DNA from: Rhodospirillales bacterium RIFCSPLOWO2_12_FULL_67_15
GTDB taxonomy: Bacteria > Pseudomonadota > Alphaproteobacteria > Rhodospirillales > 2-12-FULL-67-15
Assembly (NCBI GenBank): GCA_001830475.1
Contig: MIAC01000148.1
Span: 1 to 18,692 of the forward strand
DNA: 18,692 bases
Direction of reading: 5' to 3'
Shown here: piece after piece, positions 13,795 through 18,692 of the stretch
Position numbering within the stretch: position 1 is the first letter of the stretch
How the letters are laid out: every line of letters begins with the position of its first letter
Program-made: the position numbers and the translations under genes
The notes under the pieces: generated by a model
The model's database searches: none
Seen by the model: only the letters and a program-made list of their open reading frames with translations
Told to the model about the DNA's origin: nothing

Positions 13795-13995
13795 ATGGCC
13801 GTCGCTCGCGTCACCAAGATCACCGCCGCCTCGAACAAGGGATTCCAGGACGCCGTCGCCGAGGGCCTCAAGCGCGCCGCCAAGACGCTCCACGGCATCA
13901 CCGGCCTCGAGGTCCTGACCGAGAAGGCCAAGGTCGCCAACGGCAAGATCGTCGAGTACCGGGTGACGATGGAAATCACGTTCATTCTCGATTGA
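13795..13995 (+). CDS. Dodecin-like small protein
   Basis: The 66-residue product matches the dodecin family in length and layout: [32 protein letters not shown] (beta strand plus helix), then [29 protein letters not shown] (two strands). Dodecins assemble into hollow twelve-subunit shells that usually store flavins in the cytoplasm. The Trp that stacks on flavin in the classical members is absent: the ITGLEV segment has Gly at the Trp position, and the neighbouring YQV Gln is Arg (YRV). This suggests the non-flavin branch of the family, of which a calcium-binding mycobacterial protein is known. A GGGAGG Shine-Dalgarno precedes the ATG. The 3' end overlaps the convergent minus-strand gene by 14 bases. 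Confidence 0.85.
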   Translation: MAVARVTKITAASNKGFQDAVAEGLKRAAKTLHGITGLEVLTEKAKVANGKIVEYRVTMEITFILD

Positions 13996-15166
13996 TCTTC
14001 CTACCGTTCTCGATCCGCGGTGGCGCGGGCTCCTCGAACGTCGGCGGCAGATTCGGAAACGCCGCCGCCGTCGCGCCGGGAGCGCCCGATCCGCGGCCAA
14101 GCGCGATATCCAAGGTGACGAAGAGGCGGACCGGCAGATCCCGGTCGCTCCACCCGAAGCCGGCCCATTGGCCGGAGCCCGCCTTGGAAAGCGAGCCCGC
14201 CGCCGCGAGCGAATCCTCGCGGCGATTTGATGATGGCGGCGGGGATTCGCCCGCCGCCGCGCGCAGGTCGCTTCCGCATTCGAGCCGCCACGACTTCGAC
14301 CGGACGTCGATCGCGCCGGCGCAAGCGCTATCCCGGATTTTTCCCGAAAAGGTCCCGGCTCCCGAGGCGAGGCCGTCGATCTTCAAGCCGTGGAGCGTGC
14401 CGATCTCGCCCCAGTCGACGGTCGCGCCGGCGACGGGCCCCTCGCCCAAGGACGCGTACGCGACCGGCCCCTGCCATGCGATCGTTCGACCTTCGGCGAA
14501 TATCTTGCAGGGCTTTCCCGCGCGCTCCGCGCATCTTATCTCCGCTAACATATATAAGGGATCCGGTTCGCAGCGAAGGTGCGGGCAGTACCTGCTGTAG
14601 GAGATCGAGCCGTCGGCGTTGACCAGGAATACGATCGGAACCTGGTGGTCGAGGTATCGTTGCAACGACAACTGCACGTTCGGTTGAATCGTTATCGGAC
14701 CTGTCCCGTGCGGGATTTGCGATTGGCAAGCGGCGGCCGCGAAGGCGAGAGCTAGGACAATCGATCCGCGCATGGCGCCGCCGCGATAACAACGGTTCGG
14801 AATCGCCGCTCCGCACGCCAGCTCGTCGTCGCGGGAGGCCGCCTGCCAATTGCGCGCGGCTTCGAGTTGGGCGCAGTGCAGAAACCGCGCGCCGCGGAGA
14901 TCGGCCGCGCTCAGATCGGCACCGTCCAACCTGGTCTTGAACAGATTGGCGCCCGCGAGCCGCGCGCCGGCGAGATTGGCGCCGCCGAGATTGGCGCCGC
15001 GCAGGTCGGCGCCGCTGAGGTCGGCGCCGGAAAGATCGGCTTCCGTCAGGTCGAGGCCGCGCAGCGCGCCGCCGGAAAGGTCCACCGCCGCCGTCCGTTC
15101 CGCCCGCCAAGCGTTCCACGGCCGGGCTCCCCGCGTCAGCAAAACCACCTGATCGTCATTCGCCAT
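13982..15166 (-). CDS. Pentapeptide-repeat protein fused in frame to a lipoprotein-like domain
   Basis: This 394-residue frame has two unlike parts. Residues about 26-95 are A(D/N)LXX pentapeptide repeats (for example [22 protein letters not shown]), forming a right-handed beta-helix. A Cys-containing tail ending [17 protein letters not shown] follows. At residue 132 an internal Met (ATG at 14773) begins [19 protein letters not shown], a plausible lipoprotein signal with Cys at +16. It leads a 263-residue module with [28 protein letters not shown] and a Trp/Gly-rich end. The module's pattern resembles small secreted alphaproteobacterial proteins of unknown function. There is no stop between the parts and no good Shine-Dalgarno at the internal ATG. 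It may be a true fusion, or two genes of which the second starts at 14773. The gene overlaps the upstream pentapeptide gene by 11 bases. Confidence 0.65.
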   Translation of the reverse strand: MANDDQVVLLTRGARPWNAWRAERTAAVDLSGGALRGLDLTEADLSGADLSGADLRGANLGGANLAGARLAGANLFKTRLDGADLSAADLRGARFLHCAQLEAARNWQAASRDDELACGAAIPNRCYRGGAMRGSIVLALAFAAAACQSQIPHGTGPITIQPNVQLSLQRYLDHQVPIVFLVNADGSISYSRYCPHLRCEPDPLYMLAEIRCAERAGKPCKIFAEGRTIAWQGPVAYASLGEGPVAGATVDWGEIGTLHGLKIDGLASGAGTFSGKIRDSACAGAIDVRSKSWRLECGSDLRAAAGESPPPSSNRREDSLAAAGSLSKAGSGQWAGFGWSDRDLPVRLFVTLDIALGRGSGAPGATAAAFPNLPPTFEEPAPPRIENGRKINRE

Positions 15167-15947
15167 CTTCCATCTCCGCGCTCAAGCCGGGGGGCAGCCG
15201 CGTATTCGCGTCCCGGATAGCGTTGTCGATCTGCTCCCGGGTCAGTCCCTGCGCGCCCCGGAGATCGGCGCCCGACAGATCGACGCGGCGGAACTTCGCC
15301 GCCCGCAGATAGGCGCCGCGAAGATCGGCACCGGCGAAGGAGGTGTGGGCGAAGATCGCGCCGCCCATGCGGGCCTCGCGCAGGTCCGCGCCGCCAAGAC
15401 GGGTCTTTTGGAACGACGCGCCGCGCAGGTTGGTCCGGCGCAAATCCGCCCCGCGCAAGTCGGCGCCATCGAGAACCGCGCCGCTCATGTCGGCGTCGCG
15501 GCAATCGGCGTCGCGCAAGTCGGCGTTGGCGAGAATCCCGAACTCGACGTCAGCTTCGGCGAGGCGGACGCCCGCGCAATCGGCGCCGGCCATGTTGATT
15601 CCTCCGAGCCGCCCGCGCGTCAGGTCGGCGGCGGCGAGACACCCGCGCTTCAGCGTCGCCCCGATCAGGAGCGCGCGCCGGAGATCGGCGCCGGCGAAAT
15701 CCGATTCGGTCAGATTCGCCCGGCAGAGGCGGATGCGCCGCAGCTTCATGCCGGCGAAGATTTTGCCGGCGAGATCGGCGGAGTCGAGATTGGCCCGCTT
15801 TCCCGACCGCTGCGCGGATTCGACATAGCGCTCGTGGGCGGCGAGGGTCCGCGCGAGTTCCTCCGGCGCGATCGGCCGGATGGGGGCCGCTTCGGCGAAA
15901 TCGAAGTTCGCCGCTAACGGCGAGCGCGGCAAAGGGGAATCGGCCAT
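15156..15947 (-). CDS. Pentapeptide-repeat protein
   Basis: The 263-residue product is cytoplasmic by appearance, with no signal peptide. A short helical N-terminus (about residues 27-52, [26 protein letters not shown]) is followed by A(D/N)LXX repeats from about residue 53 to 238, for example [54 protein letters not shown] and [25 protein letters not shown]. These fold as a four-sided beta-helix. The end [22 protein letters not shown] is a common C-terminus in such proteins, so the gene looks complete. Functions in the family vary, including DNA mimicry and scaffolding, and none can be assigned here. It is first in a two-gene operon, overlapping the next start by 11 bases. Confidence 0.85.
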   Translation of the reverse strand: MADSPLPRSPLAANFDFAEAAPIRPIAPEELARTLAAHERYVESAQRSGKRANLDSADLAGKIFAGMKLRRIRLCRANLTESDFAGADLRRALLIGATLKRGCLAAADLTRGRLGGINMAGADCAGVRLAEADVEFGILANADLRDADCRDADMSGAVLDGADLRGADLRRTNLRGASFQKTRLGGADLREARMGGAIFAHTSFAGADLRGAYLRAAKFRRVDLSGADLRGAQGLTREQIDNAIRDANTRLPPGLSAEMEDGE

Positions 15948-16034
15948 GGCGCGATTCTAACAGGCGCCCGCCGCCGCGGATACGCCCGGCGGCGCGGCCG
16001 CGTTGTTGAAAGTAATATCCATATACCGCTTCGT

Positions 16035-16040
16035 TATAAG
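16035..16040 (+). promoter_or_regulatory. Possible -10 element (TATAAG) in an A/T-rich patch
   Basis: TATAAG matches five of six positions of a sigma-70 -10 element, about 110 bases before the small membrane protein gene. No -35 at standard spacing was found. It lies in a markedly A/T-rich stretch (about 16003-16052) with a direct repeat GTAATAT at 16012-16018 and 16041-16047. This patch probably serves both the plus-strand small gene and the divergent pentapeptide operon. Confidence 0.3.
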
Positions 16041-16146
16041 GTAATATTGTACCTCTGCCGCGCGTTGACTTCGCGAATGACGGAAATTGTTTGGGAGTCC
16101 GACCGCGAACCACTCGTGGCATGGGAAATCGCCAAAGGAGCAGCAC

Positions 16147-16431
16147 ATGCAAAACGTCTTCGCGTTTATCGCGTTCGGTATTGGCTGGCCCGTTCTGATC
16201 GGCGCCAGCGTCTGGATGTGGAACAAGTCGACCACGCTCCAGGGCCACGCCAAGACCTTTTTCTACGTCTCCCTCGTATCGTTTTACACCCTCGGCTACA
16301 CCTGCACGGTGTATTGGCTGAATATGCCGTGGGTCGTCGGCGTCCTCCCCGCCTTCGTGGTCTTCGTGATTCTCATCGTCATAATGGTGCGTGCCTTCAT
16401 GATCGCGGAGCGACCCGCTCCCTCGAACTAG
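16147..16431 (+). CDS. Small integral membrane protein, function unknown
   Basis: The ATG at 16147 is set by an AAAGGAG Shine-Dalgarno six bases upstream (16134-16140); the open frame upstream of it has no such support. The 94-residue product has three likely transmembrane helices: about residues 4-23 (VFAFIAFGIGWPVLIGASVW), 38-58 (FFYVSLVSFYTLGYTCTVYWL) and 61-85 (PWVVGVLPAFVVFVILIVIMVRAFM). A short polar loop WNKSTTLQGHAK lies between the first two. I do not recognise the family. The gene stands alone on the plus strand, between the divergent pentapeptide operon and the convergent DUF6064 gene, with its own A/T-rich upstream region. The strong ribosome site and clean membrane pattern make it a real gene. 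Confidence 0.75.
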   Translation: MQNVFAFIAFGIGWPVLIGASVWMWNKSTTLQGHAKTFFYVSLVSFYTLGYTCTVYWLNMPWVVGVLPAFVVFVILIVIMVRAFMIAERPAPSN

Positions 16432-16447
16432 GGGGCGTTGTTCGGGC

Positions 16448-16477
16448 CGCCGCCGCGAACTCCGGAGCGCGGCGGCG
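16448..16477. terminator. Strong hairpin between convergent genes
   Basis: A ten-base-pair perfect stem (16448-16457 with 16468-16477, arms CGCCGCCGCG/CGCGGCGGCG) encloses a ten-base loop that contains the palindrome CTCCGGAG. It sits in the 63-base gap between two convergent genes, the expected place for a bidirectional terminator. Neither side has a T-run, so intrinsic termination would be non-canonical. Confidence 0.45.
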
Positions 16478-16494
16478 AATCCCGCCGCGCATAT

Positions 16495-17178
16495 TCATGT
16501 TGCGCCCCTACCGGGGCGCGGCCGGCTCCGGGTCTGCCGGTTCTTCCGGAAAACGAGCCCGAGCGCGACGAGCCCGGCGAGGGGAAGTGCCAGGTCTTCG
16601 GGGACGTCGAGCAGCCAAACCGCCGTGCCGGCGACGAGCGACCAGAGCACCGGGATCGCGACCAGATGCAACGGCGTCCGGCCCTCGATCGTCAGCAGCA
16701 GGCCGAGGGTGAAGATCGTCGTCGGACAGGGTGAAACCCCGAACATCGCCGCGCGCGGCCAGCCGTGGCCCGCGAGCGCGCCCAGGAGGGGATAAACCGC
16801 CAGGGCGAAGACCGCGAGGCCCAACCCCGTCCAGCCGACGGGATCGGGGCGGAAGCGGAAGGCGATTTTTCCCCGGACCACCCCGGTCCAGGCGAAGAGC
16901 AATCCCTGGACGACGAAGAACGCGGCGAAGATCGGGGCCATGAAGTTGATCTGGGCGAAGTGCATCAGGTGGTAGGCGACGCCGTTCCACGCCCACATGA
17001 CGCCGAGGATCGCGGCGACGATTCTTCCCGCTCCCGGAACCGGCCGGAAGACCAGCGCGAGAACGGCGAGCCCGAGCGCGTAGGCGACGACCGGCGCCGG
17101 TCCGATCGCCCGGTTGTACTGCTCGAAGACGGAAAAAAAGGCTTCCGGGGAGAAGGACAGCAACCGGAGCGGCGACAT
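16495..17178 (-). CDS. DUF6064 family integral membrane protein
   Basis: The 227-residue product is very hydrophobic, with about six membrane helices. Landmarks are FEQYNRAIGPAPVVAYALGLAVLALVF near the N-terminus, IVAAILGVMWAWNGVAYHLMHFAQINFMAPIFAAFFVVQGLLFAW in the middle, and GHGWPRAAMFGVSPCPTTIFTLGLLL with a conserved-looking GVSPCPTTIFT. This layout matches the DUF6064 proteins as I know them; the function is unknown. The start lies six bases after the aldo/keto reductase stop on the same strand, so the two are one transcript. The nearest GGAGGG is about 15 bases from the ATG, a poor spacing that suggests translation coupled to the upstream gene. The C-terminal tail is short and basic. 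Confidence 0.75.
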   Translation of the reverse strand: MSPLRLLSFSPEAFFSVFEQYNRAIGPAPVVAYALGLAVLALVFRPVPGAGRIVAAILGVMWAWNGVAYHLMHFAQINFMAPIFAAFFVVQGLLFAWTGVVRGKIAFRFRPDPVGWTGLGLAVFALAVYPLLGALAGHGWPRAAMFGVSPCPTTIFTLGLLLTIEGRTPLHLVAIPVLWSLVAGTAVWLLDVPEDLALPLAGLVALGLVFRKNRQTRSRPRPGRGAT

Positions 17179-17184
17179 TTTCGG

Positions 17185-18117
17185 CTACAAACCCTCCACG
17201 TGGCGGATCATCCGCGCGCGCGTCTTCGCATCTGGCAGCCGGCCGCGAAGCGCGCCCATGTTCTCCGCCATGTGGTCCGCGCGCGTGGTCGCGGGGATCG
17301 CGCAGGTGACGGCCGGGTGGGAGACGACGAACTTGAGGAAGAACTGCGCCCAGTTGGCGCAGTCGAACTCGGCCGCCCACTCAGGGAACGGCCGGCGCGC
17401 GAACCGGTCGAACAAATCCCCCTGGCGGAAAGGCCGGTTGACGATTACCGCGAGCCGGCGCTCGGCCGCGAGCGGCAACAGGCGCCGTTCCGCCTCGCGA
17501 TCGAGGATGTTGTAGGTGAACTGGACGAAGTCGAGCGGCTGCGCCGCCATCGTTTTCGCCATCGCCTCGTGCCGCTCGCCGTGGGAGGTGGTTATGCCGA
17601 CGTAGCGGATGCGGCCTTGGGCCTTGTGCGCGAGCAGGGTCTCGAGGTGGCTCTCCCAATCGAGCAGGTTGTGGATTTGCATCAGGTCGAACCGCTCGAG
17701 GCCCCACAGCCGGCGCGAATTCTCCATCTGCCGGATGCCGCGCGCCTGACCCCAGATCCACACCTTGGTCGCGGAAAAGAGGGTGTTCGCGTTGGCGATG
17801 CGCTTCAGGCCGTCGCCGATGACCTCCTCGGACGAGCCGTACATCGGCGATGAATCAATCAGGCCCCCGCCCCGGTCGAAGAAGGCTTGCAGGACCTTCG
17901 CGCGGGCATCGCGGAGCGCCGGGTCGGCGCCGACGTTGAAGGTGATCCACGAGCCCATGCCGATCGCCGGGATCTCCTCGCCGGTCTTGGGGATCGCCCG
18001 TTTCAGCATCGGCCCCGGCGCGGCATTGGCCGCGGCGCCGAGAGATGCGGACGCGCCGAGGCCCGCGAGCGCGGCCAGAACCGCGCGGCGGCTAAGGTTT
18101 TCCATCGAGCTCCGCAT
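17185..18117 (-). CDS. Tat-exported aldo/keto reductase
   Basis: Aldo/keto reductases use NAD(P)H to reduce carbonyls. The product has up to 310 residues. It starts with a twin-arginine signal: S9-R10-R11-A-V-L, a hydrophobic stretch and AAANAAP near the cleavage site, so a folded enzyme in the periplasm is predicted. The catalytic tetrad is visible: D88 and Y93 (LIDSSPMYGSSEEVIG), K118 (FSATKVW) and H149 (DLMQIHNLLDWE). The end shows SHPAVTCAIPATTRADHMAENMGA, typical of the cofactor-binding region. Two starts are possible, at 18117 and 18105. The second has GGAG directly upstream and keeps the Tat motif, and may be the real one. It overlaps the upstream transferase by 14 to 26 bases and leads into DUF6064 six bases on. 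Confidence 0.88.
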   Translation of the reverse strand: MRSSMENLSRRAVLAALAGLGASASLGAAANAAPGPMLKRAIPKTGEEIPAIGMGSWITFNVGADPALRDARAKVLQAFFDRGGGLIDSSPMYGSSEEVIGDGLKRIANANTLFSATKVWIWGQARGIRQMENSRRLWGLERFDLMQIHNLLDWESHLETLLAHKAQGRIRYVGITTSHGERHEAMAKTMAAQPLDFVQFTYNILDREAERRLLPLAAERRLAVIVNRPFRQGDLFDRFARRPFPEWAAEFDCANWAQFFLKFVVSHPAVTCAIPATTRADHMAENMGALRGRLPDAKTRARMIRHVEGL

Positions 18118-18692
18118 AGTGGCGGAAAATGCCTTCCTGGTTGAACGGAATCCGGCGGTCCGAGGCGAGATAAGCGGCGACGCGCGGGCGCGCCGCGACG
18201 GCCCGGTGCAGGGCGACGGTGCGCGGAAGCTTTTTCTCGAGCCGCGCCATGGCGTTGGGGAAGGCGTAGCGCAGGCCCGAAACGACCTGGAACAGCGAGA
18301 GATCGGGGTAGGTCGGCCGCGCCCCGGCCAGATGCCCGGATGCCGGATTCCGGGCCAGGATTCGCTCGAAATAACCGAGATATTTGGGCGCGCGCGCTTT
18401 CAGGAAATCGGCGGCGCGAAGCCGCGCTTCCCGGCGCTGGTCCTCGTAATAAAGGTTGCCCGAGATCGGATGGTGGGTGTCGTGAACTTCCTGGATCAGG
18501 TCGGCGATGGTGAGTTGCAACTGGTGCGCCCACAATTTCCCGGCTTCGCTCGCGGGCGCGAGCCCGTGCCGGGCGCCGAGATACATCAGGATGTTCGCGG
18601 TTTGGGCGATGACGAGCCGGCCGGCTTTCAGAAACGGCGGCGCGAACGGCGGCCTGGGAATCTTCGCGCCGTCGAGAAGGCGGAGCAGGGCG
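18092..18692 (-). CDS. Glutathione S-transferase family protein (5' end outside window)
   Basis: About 199 residues are visible; the start lies beyond the right edge, and an in-frame ATG at 18586 is internal. The visible N-terminal part includes the end of the thioredoxin-like domain, AGRLVIAQTANILMYLGARHGLAP, where Q-T-A-N-I corresponds to the glutathione-binding Ser/Thr region. An all-helical C-terminal domain follows, with WAHQLQLTIADLIQEVHDTHHPI, KYLGYFERIL and the core motif PTYPDLSLFQVVSGLRYAF. The substrate is unknown. The gene overlaps the start of the aldo/keto reductase by 14 to 26 bases, so the three minus-strand genes form one operon. A link to detoxification is inference. The protein has no visible export signal, unlike its neighbour. 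Confidence 0.85.
   Translation of the reverse strand, partial: ALLRLLDGAKIPRPPFAPPFLKAGRLVIAQTANILMYLGARHGLAPASEAGKLWAHQLQLTIADLIQEVHDTHHPISGNLYYEDQRREARLRAADFLKARAPKYLGYFERILARNPASGHLAGARPTYPDLSLFQVVSGLRYAFPNAMARLEKKLPRTVALHRAVAARPRVAAYLASDRRIPFNQEGIFRHYAELDGKP

Noticed and set aside
14850..15900. Plus-strand frames over the pentapeptide genes with short periodic repeats
   Set aside because: The periodicity is the reverse complement of the A(D/N)LXX codons; the minus-strand proteins explain it fully, and it is not a CRISPR or tandem-repeat array.
15984..16001. Another possible palindromic repeat copy (GCCCGGCGGCGC followed by GGCCGCG)
   Set aside because: Only about 12 bases match, the CAAAC tail is missing and the stem is not complete; chance is likely in such G+C-rich sequence.

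Overview
The window looks like high-GC (roughly two thirds G+C by eye) chromosomal DNA of a motile alphaproteobacterium, most likely Rhodospirillales or a close relative. The placement is inferred from gene content: a fliL-fliM-DUF6468-motE cluster leading into cheY-cheZ, a divergent flgF-flgG-flgA-flgH cluster, a sigma-54-type flagellar promoter and CtrA-like boxes. No rRNA, tRNA, CRISPR array, insertion sequence or integrase was seen.

Layout. (1) 1-3126, minus strand: flgF, flgG, flgA and the start of flgH (rod, P-ring and L-ring assembly), led by a near-consensus sigma-54 promoter at 3292-3307. (2) 3127-3676: a divergent regulatory region with two inverted CtrA-like boxes. (3) 3677-6621, plus strand: fliL, fliM, a DUF6468 membrane coiled-coil protein and a MotE-family protein, i.e. 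switch and stator functions. (4) 6885-7987: cheY and cheZ, translationally coupled. The CheZ C-terminus carries a peptide closely resembling the CheY-binding peptide of FliM from the same window. (5) 8175-11672: a 1165-residue exported protein with AMIN-like modules and TPR-like helical repeats. (6) 11823-13231: speD-speE, converting decarboxylated S-adenosylmethionine and putrescine to spermidine. (7) 13331-13995: a two-CBS-domain protein and a dodecin-like protein. (8) 13982-15947, minus: two overlapping pentapeptide-repeat genes, the second fused in frame to a lipoprotein-like module. (9) 16147-16431, plus: a small three-helix membrane protein. (10) 16495-18692, minus: a glutathione S-transferase (cut by the window edge), a Tat-exported aldo/keto reductase and a DUF6064 membrane protein, in a tight operon.

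The most unusual signal is a family of REP/BIME-like palindromic repeats. Three clear copies lie in and just before the large TPR gene (8051-8151, 8574-8622, 8996-9080), a hairpin-core copy lies in flgA (1448-1468), and a possible decayed copy lies in cheZ. The copies share a six-base-pair stem with a variable tetraloop followed by CAAAC. Two of them contain a second unit in inverted orientation and share an identical 40-bp stretch. Inside genes they are read in two different frames without breaking the ORF, which points to a DNA-level element that seeds low-complexity linkers in exported proteins.
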